Shown here: positions 40,096 through 47,365 of the stretch, piece by piece
How positions within the stretch are numbered: position 1 is the stretch's first letter
How the letters are laid out: each line of letters starts with the position of its first letter
Assembly (NCBI GenBank): GCA_902464295.1
Contig: CABQIW010000011.1
Location: 1-47,365, forward strand
Direction of reading: 5' to 3'
Source of the DNA: an uncultured Eggerthella sp.
GTDB taxonomy: Bacteria; Actinomycetota; Coriobacteriia; Coriobacteriales; Eggerthellaceae
Length of the DNA: 47,365 bases
The notes under the pieces: generated by a model
Told to the model about the DNA's origin: nothing
The model's database searches: none
Seen by the model: the letters and a program-made list of their open reading frames with translations, nothing else
Position numbers and translations under genes: made by a program

Positions 40096-42024
40096 ATGGA
40101 GATGATAGGATTTCTAATCCTCTTTCCTCTTGTTGTTGCCGCTCTCTTGCTGATCTTTCGGCAGAACAAGGTAAGAAATGCGATCGTGTGGGTTGCGAGC
40201 ATCGTCATCATGGGCGCTTCTATTGCGTTCGTTGCGATGAACATCGGCACACCGGGGCAGTATTTCCTGTTTGAGTCCGTTGTGGTCGATTGGGCATCAA
40301 TAGCTATCAGCGTGATCGTCGGCGCAATCGTTATCTTCTACAGTGTCAAGTATCGAAGGTTCTGGGTGCTTGGTCTTGCGGCCATCCAGCTTATCGGCAC
40401 GCTCATCTTCGAGTTCGGATGCGCGCACGATATCGTGTGCACCCGCGGTCTCTATGTTGATTCGCTCTCGCTCATCATGACGCTCATCATCGGCCTTGTG
40501 GGCGCAGGCATCTGCATCTACTCCATTGGCTATATGGAAGACTTCCAAGCCGAACATAAGCATGAAGCGGATCGTCGTCCGCGCTTCTTCGCGCTCATGT
40601 TCATCTTCCTTGCAGCGATGTATGCGATCATCTTCTGCAACAATCTCATCTGGCTCTATGCTGGCTGGGAGATCACTACGGTTTGTTCCTTCCTCCTCAT
40701 TGGCTACACCCGTACTGAGGAAGCGATCGCGAACGCGTTCCGTCAGATCGTCATGAACATGGTCGGCGGCATCGCATTTCTTGCAGCGCTCTTCTTCATG
40801 GTGCTCGAGTTCAACACTGTCGATTTCCTCGACTTCATCGTCATCGGAACGTTCGCGCCAGCGCTTGTGGTGTTCCCGCTCACGTGCTTGAGCCTTGCGG
40901 GCATGACCAAAGCGGCGCAGATGCCGTTCCATACTTGGCTGTTGGGCGCTATGGTCGCGCCGACGCCTACTAGCGCGCTTCTGCATTCATCCACCATGGT
41001 GAAGGCGGGCGTATTCATGCTCATCAAATGCGCACCTATCTATGCGGTGTCGTTCGGGCCCTCCATCTTCGTTATCTTGGTGGGTGGCCTTACGTTCCTG
41101 TTCTGCTCGTTCCTTGCCATCTCGCAAGTGAATGCCAAGCGCGTGCTCGCATATTCGACCATCGCGAACCTTGGTCTTATCACGGCTTGCGCGGGCGTTG
41201 GCACAGCAGAGGCGATCTGGGCTGCGATCTTTCTCGTCATCTTCCACGCTATCGCGAAGAGCTTGCTCTTCCTGTGCGTGGGCACCGCAGAGCACCATAT
41301 CGGCTCTCGTAACATCGAAGACATGGACACGCTCTTCGAGCGCATGCCGAAGCTCGCACGTCTTATGATGCTCGGCATCATGATCATGTTCATCGCGCCG
41401 TTCGGTATGCTCATCGCGAAGTGGGCAACGCTCATCACGCTCATCGGAACGCGTCAGATCGCGCTCATCCTCATGTTGGCATTCGGCTCAGCAGCCACCT
41501 TCATGTTCTGGGCGAAATGGCTCGGTAAGCTTGCGGGCATCGCAAGTGAGCCCGATAACGTGGAGGTTACCGTACATAAGAGCGAATGGCTCTCGCTTGC
41601 GCTCATGGCGGTGCTCGCCGTGCTTGCTTGTGCGCTCATCCCGGTCATCTCGAACTTCATGGTCGAGCCTTATGTCAGCTCGATCCTCGGCATGAGCATC
41701 CAGCCGATCCGCGACGAGAACCTCTATCTGTCCACCATCATCGTCTTGTTCATGGTGGTCATGATGTTCGGGGTGCTGCGCAAGAACACGAAGGCGAAGA
41801 AGGCCAGTGTGTATCTCTCCGGCGTCTCGGTCGAGAATGAATCGCGCATCTATTTGAATGCGCTCTCGAAACCGCAGGAGGCTACTGCGCGCAACTGGTA
41901 CATGGAGGACTGGTTCGGCGAGGCGAAGCTCACGCCCGTTGGCACCATCATCTGCTACATTCTCATACTCATTGCATTCATCTGGGCGATCATTGCCACC
42001 ATCGGATTCACGGCACTGTTCTAA
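40096..42024 (+). CDS. echA: Ech hydrogenase subunit EchA (NuoL/MrpA-type ion pump)
   Basis: Large membrane subunit related to NuoL and to Mrp antiporters, the ion-pumping arm of energy-converting hydrogenase. 642 residues with about 16 hydrophobic segments. The proton-translocation core contains NLIWLYAGWEITTVCSFLLIGYTR with the conserved glutamate, and MTKAAQMPFHTWLLGAMVAPTPTSALLHSSTMVKAGVF in parts with the conserved lysine and histidines. Length and order match EchA of Methanosarcina and Desulfovibrio rather than the longer HyfB/HycC sets. Starts at ATG 40096 after AGGAGG. First of six genes in Ech order. Confidence 0.93.
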   Translation: MEMIGFLILFPLVVAALLLIFRQNKVRNAIVWVASIVIMGASIAFVAMNIGTPGQYFLFESVVVDWASIAISVIVGAIVIFYSVKYRRFWVLGLAAIQLIGTLIFEFGCAHDIVCTRGLYVDSLSLIMTLIIGLVGAGICIYSIGYMEDFQAEHKHEADRRPRFFALMFIFLAAMYAIIFCNNLIWLYAGWEITTVCSFLLIGYTRTEEAIANAFRQIVMNMVGGIAFLAALFFMVLEFNTVDFLDFIVIGTFAPALVVFPLTCLSLAGMTKAAQMPFHTWLLGAMVAPTPTSALLHSSTMVKAGVFMLIKCAPIYAVSFGPSIFVILVGGLTFLFCSFLAISQVNAKRVLAYSTIANLGLITACAGVGTAEAIWAAIFLVIFHAIAKSLLFLCVGTAEHHIGSRNIEDMDTLFERMPKLARLMMLGIMIMFIAPFGMLIAKWATLITLIGTRQIALILMLAFGSAATFMFWAKWLGKLAGIASEPDNVEVTVHKSEWLSLALMAVLAVLACALIPVISNFMVEPYVSSILGMSIQPIRDENLYLSTIIVLFMVVMMFGVLRKNTKAKKASVYLSGVSVENESRIYLNALSKPQEATARNWYMEDWFGEAKLTPVGTIICYILILIAFIWAIIATIGFTALF

Positions 42025-42039
42025 GAAAGGAGGCACATC

Positions 42040-42921
42040 GTGGAAACGCTTATTTCAATTCTCATCACGCTCGGCGCCTCGGTTGTCTTCGCGATCGTCG
42101 GAACGGTGCTCGGTTGTTTGCTCTCTGGCATCGACCGCATTATCTCAGCTCGCATGCAGGGTCGTGTAGGACCGCCGCTACTGCAACCTCTCTATGACGT
42201 TCGCAAGCTGTTCGCGAAGGACAACGTGGCAGTGAACGGCACGATCGGCACCTATGTGGTCTGCGCGCTCATCTTCACGTTCCTTGCTGGCGGTATCTTC
42301 TTCTCAGGCGGGAACTTCCTTCTGTGCGTGTTCGTCATCACGCTTGCTGAACTGATGTTCGTCATGGCAGCTTATGCATCGCGCTCGCCCTTCTCTGAAG
42401 CAGGCGCGCATCGCGAGAACCTGCAGATCATGGCTTATGAGCCTATGGTGCTGTTACTTGCGGTCGGCTTCTTCCAGGCGACGGGCAGCTTCGATATCGC
42501 GATCCTGCCGTTCTTGGATTCGCCCATCATCTTCAGCTTGTGGGGCGTTTTCTTGGGAATGCTGTTCATTCTTACGATTAAATTGAGGAAATCTCCGTTC
42601 GATCTCTCATATTCACATCATGCACATCAAGAACTGGTAAAAGGTGTAACTACCGAAATGTCGGGCAAGACGCTCGGTCAGATCGAGATCATGCACTGGT
42701 GCGAGAACATCCTCTACATGGGTTGGATCGTGATGTTCTTCATCTGGGGCAACCCTGTTTCGATCGTGGTTGCGCTCATCGCGTTCATCCTGATCTACTT
42801 GCTTGAGATCTGGATCGACAACAACTTCGCTCGTGTGAAATGGCAACTGGTGTTGAAATCGACCTGGATCGTCACGCTCGTTCTCGGTGGTATCAATATC
42901 CTTGTTCTTGCATTCTTGTAA
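42040..42921 (+). CDS. echB: Ech hydrogenase subunit EchB (NuoH-type)
   Basis: Membrane subunit related to NuoH that docks the soluble part to the membrane. 293 residues, GTG start at 42040 with AAAGGAGG upstream. RMQGRVGPPLLQPLYDVRKLF is the NuoH signature near the N-terminus, ASRSPFSEAGAHRENLQIMAYEPM the conserved central loop with acidic residues, and SPFDLSYSHHAHQELVKG the third. About eight hydrophobic segments. The 84-base A/T-rich patch around 42575-42655 stands out from the rest of the gene but keeps the frame. Confidence 0.94.
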   Translation: METLISILITLGASVVFAIVGTVLGCLLSGIDRIISARMQGRVGPPLLQPLYDVRKLFAKDNVAVNGTIGTYVVCALIFTFLAGGIFFSGGNFLLCVFVITLAELMFVMAAYASRSPFSEAGAHRENLQIMAYEPMVLLLAVGFFQATGSFDIAILPFLDSPIIFSLWGVFLGMLFILTIKLRKSPFDLSYSHHAHQELVKGVTTEMSGKTLGQIEIMHWCENILYMGWIVMFFIWGNPVSIVVALIAFILIYLLEIWIDNNFARVKWQLVLKSTWIVTLVLGGINILVLAFL

Positions 42922-42930
42922 GGAGGTAAC

Positions 42931-43377
42931 ATGTCTTCTGTTTCAAAATCTCCTTGGATCATACATTACGACGGTTCGAGCTGTAACGGCTGCGATATCG
43001 AGGTGCTGGCCGCACTCACGCCGCTCTATGATGTCGAGCGTTTTGGCATCATCAATACGGGTAACCCCAAACACGCCGATATCTTCCTGGTTACGGGTGG
43101 CATCAACGAACGCAACATCGACGTGGTCAAGGAAATCTACGATCAGATGGTAGAGCCGAAGGTGGTCGTTGCTTGCGGTGTTTGCGCTTGCACGGCAGGC
43201 ATCTTCAAGGACTGCTACAACATCATCGGCGGTGTCGATAAGGCTATCCCCGTGGATGTGTACGCGCCCGGTTGTGCGATTCGTCCCGAGGCGATCATCG
43301 ATGCGGTGGTCGAAGGAATCGGCATCCTTGAGGAAAAGTCGAAGAAGCTCAAAGAAGAAAAGAAGAAAGGGGCGTAA
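42931..43377 (+). CDS. echC: Ech hydrogenase small subunit EchC (NuoB-type)
   Basis: Carries the [4Fe-4S] cluster nearest the NiFe site. 148 residues. Ligands visible: Cys18 and Cys21 in SSCNGCD, Cys85 in ACGVCACTAGIF, and Cys115 in APGCAIRPE, the single-cluster pattern of group 4 hydrogenases and NuoB. No Tat signal, as expected for a cytosolic-side subunit. Lysine-rich C-terminus KKLKEEKKKGA. AGGAGG precedes the ATG at 42931. Confidence 0.95.
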   Translation: MSSVSKSPWIIHYDGSSCNGCDIEVLAALTPLYDVERFGIINTGNPKHADIFLVTGGINERNIDVVKEIYDQMVEPKVVVACGVCACTAGIFKDCYNIIGGVDKAIPVDVYAPGCAIRPEAIIDAVVEGIGILEEKSKKLKEEKKKGA

Positions 43378-43382
43378 GCGTT

Positions 43383-43964
43383 ATGGAATTGAATGAAACG
43401 TTTGTCCCTCTTGCGCTCGAAGACCTGGTAGACACTGCGCGCGAATACAAAGAGCAGGGTTATCAGCTTGCACAGATGATGGGCGTCCTGAAAGAAGATG
43501 ACACCATCTGGCTCTATTACACTTTCATCAAAGGCAACGAGGTCATCAATCGACGCATCGAAGGGATCATCAAAGGTGAGACCGAGGTGCCTTCGCTCAC
43601 GCCGCTCTATATAGCTATTTTCGTGAACGAAAACGAAGCTCACGATCTCTTTGGCGTGAACATCGTTGGCAACCTTATCGATTTCGAAGGCGCGTTCTAC
43701 CGCTTCGCTGAAGGCGTTGAAGCTCCTATGAGCATCGTCTCGCCTGAGCAGCTCGCTGCGCGCGAGAAGGCGGCAAAGATCGCAAAGGCTAAGGCGGCGA
43801 AAGCAGCGAAAGCGGCAAAGGAAAAGGCGGCGAAAGAGGCTGAAGCAGCCAGCGCAGCCGGTGCTCCTGCCGAAGAGCAGCCCCAGAAGCAGGCCGAAGC
43901 AGCCAGCGCTCCTGAAGCAGCACCCGCAGAAGCTTCGGCGAACACGAACGAGGAAGGGGAGTAA
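43383..43964 (+). CDS. echD: Ech hydrogenase subunit EchD (NuoC-type) with Ala/Lys/Glu tail
   Basis: NuoC-related subunit: residues 1-125 include DDTIWLYYTFIKGNEVINRRIEG and the conserved FVNENEAHDLFGVNIVGN (E-x-E-x-x-D-x-F/Y-G). From about residue 126 a low-complexity, alanine-lysine-glutamate-rich tail of about 68 residues follows, ending in a Glu/Pro/Ala-rich piece. Typical EchD is about 120-130 residues, so the tail is an addition. EchF has a similar tail. Total 193 residues; ATG at 43383 five bases after echC. Confidence 0.92.
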   Translation: MELNETFVPLALEDLVDTAREYKEQGYQLAQMMGVLKEDDTIWLYYTFIKGNEVINRRIEGIIKGETEVPSLTPLYIAIFVNENEAHDLFGVNIVGNLIDFEGAFYRFAEGVEAPMSIVSPEQLAAREKAAKIAKAKAAKAAKAAKEKAAKEAEAASAAGAPAEEQPQKQAEAASAPEAAPAEASANTNEEGE

Positions 43965-43966
43965 CA

Positions 43967-45055
43967 ATGGCAAAAGCACAAGTCATTCCATTCGGACCCC
44001 AGCATCCGGTTCTGCCTGAGCCGGTCCATCTCGACCTCGTGGTTGAAGACGAAACGGTCGTCGATGTTCTTCCTCAGATCGGATTTATCCATCGTGGCCT
44101 CGAAAAGCTCGTTGAGACGCGCGATATCCATCAGTACATCTACGTTGCGGAGCGCATCTGCGGCATTTGCGCGTTTGGTCATAGCTACGGCTATGCGCAA
44201 ACGGTCGAGCGTCTTATGAATGTTGAGATCCCGCCGCGCGCTGAATACTTGCGTGCGATCATGCATGAGCTTTCCCGTATGCATTCTCATTTGCTGTGGA
44301 TGGGTCTTGCAGCCGATGCGTTCGGTTTTGAGAGCTTGTTCATGCATTCTTGGCGCTTGCGTGAGCGTATTCTCGATATCTTCGAAGCAGTAGCTGGCGG
44401 ACGCGTCATCTTGTCCTACACGCTCATCGGTGGCGTTACGAAGGATATCGATGCGCCCATGCTCCAGGCCATCAAGGATAAGCTCGCGAGCATCAAAGAC
44501 GAATACAAGCAGATCTGCAATGCTTTCCTGAAAGACACGTCGGTGAAGAACCGCTTGGTGGGCGTGGGTTATATCGCACCGGAAGATGCGTTTGGCTATG
44601 GCATGGTCGGGCCCTTCGCGCGCGCGAGTAACTTGAACAACGACGTTCGCTGCTTAGGCATTGGCGCGTATGGCGATCTGGCGGAATTCGAGCCGATCCT
44701 CTCAACCGATGGTGATTGCTATGCCCGCGTTCAGGTGCGCGCCGAAGAGGTGCTGCAGTCCATCGACATCATCAACGAACTGATCGATAAGATCCCTGGC
44801 GGCGATTTCTACGTGCCCGTGAAGGGTGCGCCTGCTGCAGGAAGCGAAGCATGCAACATTCTTGAGCAGCCACGTGGCGAAGTGTATTACTACTGCTCTG
44901 GCAATGGCACGAAGAATCTCGAACGCATGCGCATTCGCACCCCAACTACGCAGAATATCGCTGGCATGACCGTGGCGCTCAAAGGCTGCGACCTAGCCGA
45001 TGTCAACATGATCGTTCTTACCATCGATCCTTGCATCAGCTGCACGGAAAGGTAG
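43967..45055 (+). CDS. echE: Ech [NiFe]-hydrogenase large subunit EchE
   Basis: Catalytic subunit. 362 residues. NiFe ligands are present at both ends: RICGICAFGH (Cys65, Cys68) and DPCISCTER (Cys356, Cys359), so this is a hydrogenase and not a complex I subunit, where these cysteines are lost. The protein stops directly after the second motif, with no C-terminal extension; EchE of Methanosarcina and CooH have the same feature and do not need a maturation endopeptidase. Sequence and operon order fit group 4e. Oxidises reduced ferredoxin to make H2, or the reverse, linked to ion movement by EchA/B. Confidence 0.96.
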   Translation: MAKAQVIPFGPQHPVLPEPVHLDLVVEDETVVDVLPQIGFIHRGLEKLVETRDIHQYIYVAERICGICAFGHSYGYAQTVERLMNVEIPPRAEYLRAIMHELSRMHSHLLWMGLAADAFGFESLFMHSWRLRERILDIFEAVAGGRVILSYTLIGGVTKDIDAPMLQAIKDKLASIKDEYKQICNAFLKDTSVKNRLVGVGYIAPEDAFGYGMVGPFARASNLNNDVRCLGIGAYGDLAEFEPILSTDGDCYARVQVRAEEVLQSIDIINELIDKIPGGDFYVPVKGAPAAGSEACNILEQPRGEVYYYCSGNGTKNLERMRIRTPTTQNIAGMTVALKGCDLADVNMIVLTIDPCISCTER

Positions 45056-45059
45056 AGCA

Positions 45060-45533
45060 ATGGGATATTTCAAACTAGGAAAAATGACGCTCAAGTCGCT
45101 CTTCAAGCGCCCTGAGACCATTCGCTACCCGTATGAGACGAAGCCTCCTGTGGAGGATCTGAAGGGTCATGTAGAGAACGACATCGTTGAATGCACGCTC
45201 TGCGGCATCTGTGCCAAACGCTGCCCAACAGGTTGCATCACGGTGGATAAAGAGGCGGAATCTTGGACGATCAACCCGTTCGATTGTATCCAGTGCCGCA
45301 CGTGCGTGCGTGAATGTCCGCAGCATTGTCTCACCATGATGCCGGAGTATCGCAAGCCAGCTTTCGAGAAGGTCGTTTCGGTCACCACGAAACCTGAGCC
45401 TACAGAAGAAGAAAAAGCAGAGCTTGCACGTAAGGAAGCGGAAAAAGCTGCTAGAATTAAGGCGGCGTTGGAAGCGAAAGCTGCACGTGAAAAAGCCAAG
45501 CAGGAACAAGCTGGCCAAACGCCTGAAGCTTAG
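45060..45533 (+). CDS. echF: Ech hydrogenase subunit EchF (2[4Fe-4S] ferredoxin-type)
   Basis: Electron entry subunit related to NuoI. 157 residues. Two cluster motifs: Cys45-48-51-55 in ECTLCGICAKRCP and Cys76-79-82-86 in DCIQCRTCVRECP. The last ~50 residues are a Glu/Lys/Ala-rich helix-forming tail like that of EchD, beyond the usual length of EchF (about 110-120). Starts four bases after echE. Last gene of the operon; a strong terminator follows at 45561-45589. No hyp maturation genes are in the window. Confidence 0.94.
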   Translation: MGYFKLGKMTLKSLFKRPETIRYPYETKPPVEDLKGHVENDIVECTLCGICAKRCPTGCITVDKEAESWTINPFDCIQCRTCVRECPQHCLTMMPEYRKPAFEKVVSVTTKPEPTEEEKAELARKEAEKAARIKAALEAKAAREKAKQEQAGQTPEA

Positions 45534-45560
45534 GCTACCGATATAGAATTCTGTGTGATT

Positions 45561-45589
45561 CGGGCCTTTTAGAGGCCCGTTTCCTTTTT
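45561..45589 (+). terminator. Terminator of the ech operon
   Basis: CGGGCCT (45561-45567) pairs with AGGCCCG (45573-45579), loop of five, followed by TTTCCTTTTT. Good intrinsic terminator 28 bases after echF. Confidence 0.88.
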
Positions 45590-45606
45590 GAAGAGGGAGA
45601 GAGCGC

Positions 45607-46266
45607 ATGGGCGCGAACGAGTCCTACGAGGTGTCGAACAAAATCTTCACGTTGCCGAATCTTATCTCGTTCATTCGCCTGCTCATGATCCCCATCTTCC
45701 TCGTGTTGCTCTTTCATGATCTGAACCTTGCAGCCACGCTGCTCTTTGCGATCGCAGCATCGACCGACTGGGTTGATGGCCAGGTCGCGCGCCGTACGAA
45801 TCAAGTCTCTCGTTTGGGCCAGTTGCTCGATCCCGCGGTCGATCGCCTGCTCATGATCTCGGGTGTGCTCGGGTTGTTCTTGGTAGGGCGTTTGCCGCTC
45901 TGGATCATTCTCTTCGTGGTCATTCGCGATCTTATCCTGCTCATTGGTGGTGGCTACATCCTGAAGCGCTATCAGGTTCGCGTGCCCGTTATCTATGCGG
46001 GCAAGGTCGCCACTACGCTTCTCTACATTGGTTTTGTGGGCGTGCTTTTGAACTTTCCGCTCTTCGCAGGGTTGGGCGTATGTGATCTCTCTTGGCTGCC
46101 AGGCTTCTCTGCTGCGCAGTATTCATGGGGATTCTGGTTCGTGTATGCCGGCCTTATCTTGAATATTTTCACTACGTCCTACTATCTCTATGCTGGTATC
46201 AAGGGCGCTCGATCAGTGAAAGCGCGCGAGCTCGCTGAAGCTTCATCGGAGAGAGCTCATGGCTAG
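45607..46266 (+). CDS. pgsA: CDP-alcohol phosphatidyltransferase (PgsA-like)
   Basis: Membrane enzyme that joins a CDP-diacylglycerol and an alcohol, most likely glycerol 3-phosphate to give phosphatidylglycerophosphate. 219 residues; the signature D-x2-D-G-x2-A-R-x8-G-x3-D-x3-D is complete at residues 54-79. Five or six hydrophobic segments, starting with TLPNLISFIRLLMIPIFLVL. ATG at 45607 with GAGGGAGAGAG upstream. Its stop overlaps the start of the next gene by 8 bases. Specificity (glycerophosphate, inositol or cardiolipin) cannot be fixed from sequence alone, but the FTLPNxxSFxR opening is typical of PgsA. Confidence 0.9.
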   Translation: MGANESYEVSNKIFTLPNLISFIRLLMIPIFLVLLFHDLNLAATLLFAIAASTDWVDGQVARRTNQVSRLGQLLDPAVDRLLMISGVLGLFLVGRLPLWIILFVVIRDLILLIGGGYILKRYQVRVPVIYAGKVATTLLYIGFVGVLLNFPLFAGLGVCDLSWLPGFSAAQYSWGFWFVYAGLILNIFTTSYYLYAGIKGARSVKARELAEASSERAHG

Positions 46267-47365
46267 GAAGCGCGATGCGCAAGGAGCGTCTTCTTCGTCG
46301 AATCGGCGTGGTCAAGACAGATCCAGCATGCGCTTTTCACGTACTGCACGCACTGCTTCGTCCTCTCGCGAAGGAGCGGCAAGCCAAAGTACGCGTGCGA
46401 CACGAGGCGGGCGCACTGCTTTTGAGGGCCGCTCTTCACGCACTGGCGGCGAAGTTGGCTCATCGCGCAGTTCGCGCTCTCAAGAATCGGGTGTTCGCTC
46501 GCGCAGAGATGCTCGGAGCGGATCGCAAGCACGCACGAGCGCCCGTCCGTCTCGCAGAGAACCTGAGATCGATCCTGTGCAGGAGAGCCGCGATGCCGCG
46601 CGGCAGCGGCTACAGGCACGTACTGCTGCAACGCAGCAGACTCGTTCATTTCTTTCAGAAGACGCCCAACGTTCATCTGCGCGCCCTGCTCGTGCTGAGA
46701 CGCTCATGCGCACGGCTAGGCGCACTGCGGTATCAAAAGATGAACCCCGAGAAGAAGCTGCTTCGCCATCAACGAACACGCGTACTCGCAGGGAAGCTGC
46801 GCAGTCTGCTCGCAGCGCTCGTGCGGAAGGCAAGCGTCGTTCGCAGGCAGGCCAGACGAACAATGTGCTTGGGGGAGAACAGGGGATTCCCCATAATGTG
46901 CTGAAGAACCCCATGAAGCCATCTGGAGGAAAGGGTTCGGGTTCTTCAGGAGGAGCGGGCGTGTTCGCGCGATTTGCTGGCGCATGCGCATGGCTGTGGT
47001 CGAAGAGTAGGGTGCTTTCGGTCGCGCTCGTGGTGGTTGTGGTGGTCGTGGTTGCGGGTGGCATCGATTCGCTCGCCACGATGAATCGCATCTACCAAGG
47101 CGTGAGCGTGGGAAACATCGATCTCTCTGGAAAGACGCCCGAAGAAGCAACCTCACTCATCTCGCAGGAATACGAACCCCGTTTCAACAGTAATGCGGTG
47201 GTCTTCTGCGCTAACGAACAAGCGACGCAACGTTCTGAAGAAGAGCAGCAACGCAACGAATCGCTTGAAGAACAGATATCCTACGAAGAATCGCTCTCTT
47301 CGCGTGACCGCTGGACAGTGAATGCCCCTCTTATCGGGGCAACGTTCGATCCGGCTGCCTACGCT
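46259..47365 (+). CDS. VanW/peptidoglycan-binding-type membrane protein (3' end outside window)
   Basis: Open from the ATG at 46259 (GGAGAGAG upstream) to the last base: 369 codons with no stop. Residues 1-245 are rich in Arg, Ser, Ala and Gln and look disordered; they stay in the cytosol. A single membrane segment at about residues 251-268 is almost only valine, followed by an outside part starting near MNRIYQGVSVGNIDLSGKTPEEA, which fits the PG_binding_4 repeat that precedes VanW domains in Coriobacteriia; a TVNAPLIGATFD segment follows before the cut. VanW itself would lie beyond the window. Possible cell-wall or glycopeptide role, inferred from the family only. Coupled to pgsA. Confidence 0.7.
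   Translation, partial: MARKRDAQGASSSSNRRGQDRSSMRFSRTARTASSSREGAASQSTRATRGGRTAFEGRSSRTGGEVGSSRSSRSQESGVRSRRDARSGSQARTSARPSRREPEIDPVQESRDAARQRLQARTAATQQTRSFLSEDAQRSSARPARAETLMRTARRTAVSKDEPREEAASPSTNTRTRREAAQSARSARAEGKRRSQAGQTNNVLGGEQGIPHNVLKNPMKPSGGKGSGSSGGAGVFARFAGACAWLWSKSRVLSVALVVVVVVVVAGGIDSLATMNRIYQGVSVGNIDLSGKTPEEATSLISQEYEPRFNSNAVVFCANEQATQRSEEEQQRNESLEEQISYEESLSSRDRWTVNAPLIGATFDPAAYA

Noticed and set aside
42575..42655. A/T-rich patch in echB as a possible insertion or frameshift
   Set aside because: The frame continues through it with conserved NuoH residues (SPFDLSYSHHAHQE), so it is only a local change of codon use.

Overview
The window reads as a core chromosomal segment of an anaerobic actinobacterium of the Coriobacteriia, most like Eggerthellales (Slackia, Cryptobacterium, Denitrobacterium and relatives). 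That placement is inference from gene content: an actinobacterial mIHF gene directly before gmk and rpoZ, pgsA followed by a VanW-type cell-wall gene, a class 1B pyr operon, a DUF1846 gene, a UbiX/UbiD/LpdD decarboxylase set and a six-subunit Ech hydrogenase. Coding density is high, base composition is moderately GC-rich, and no phage, insertion sequence or CRISPR array is visible.

Layout. 1-2.9 kb: nrnA (5' end outside the window), truB, ribF. 2.8-5.4 kb, reverse strand: lpdD-ubiD-ubiX, a prenylated-FMN decarboxylase module, divergent from dnaG. 5.5-10.4 kb: dnaG, then def-fmt-rsmB. 10.4-16.3 kb: a PyrR-type leader and pyrR-pyrB-pyrC-pyrK-pyrD-pyrF, ending in a degenerate pyrE-like gene. 16.5-17.7 kb: mihF-gmk-rpoZ. 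17.8-23.5 kb: thiI, comEA, comEC, a nested palindromic repeat element, holA. 23.5-29.3 kb: pta (-), a family 2 glycosyltransferase, dinB (-), an aminotransferase-fold protein without its PLP lysine, a DegV protein (-). 29.4-33.9 kb: ileS-lspA-rluD. 34.0-36.9 kb: a membrane protein (-) divergent from coaBC and a TVP38-type protein. 36.9-37.3 kb: tRNA-Pro (GGG) with a duplicated 3' flank. 37.5-39.9 kb: DUF1846 and a metallo-beta-lactamase gene. 40.0-45.6 kb: echABCDEF. 45.6 kb to the end: pgsA and a VanW-type protein cut by the window edge.

How the genes work together. Most of the window is housekeeping: pyrimidine synthesis, flavin, CoA and GMP supply, initiation and maturation of proteins, replication, tRNA and rRNA modification. 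Two parts suggest lifestyle. Ech, with both NiFe-binding motifs intact, would couple ferredoxin oxidation to H2 formation and ion pumping, or run in reverse. The UbiX/UbiD/LpdD set suggests non-oxidative decarboxylation of an aromatic acid.

The most notable non-coding signals are: (i) a family of about 30-nt palindromic repeats (four copies), two of which overlap the stop codons of ribF and comEC and one of which encodes the C-terminus of UbiX; (ii) a 263-bp nested inverted-repeat element between comEC and holA; (iii) RNA hairpins that can hide the ribosome binding sites of comEA, pyrR, mihF and echA; (iv) likely leaderless transcripts for holA and dinB; (v) an apparent integration or duplication scar at tRNA-Pro. 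The most notable protein oddities are the inactive-looking PyrE-like and aminotransferase-like proteins and an lspA gene whose conserved N-terminus lies upstream of any standard start codon.
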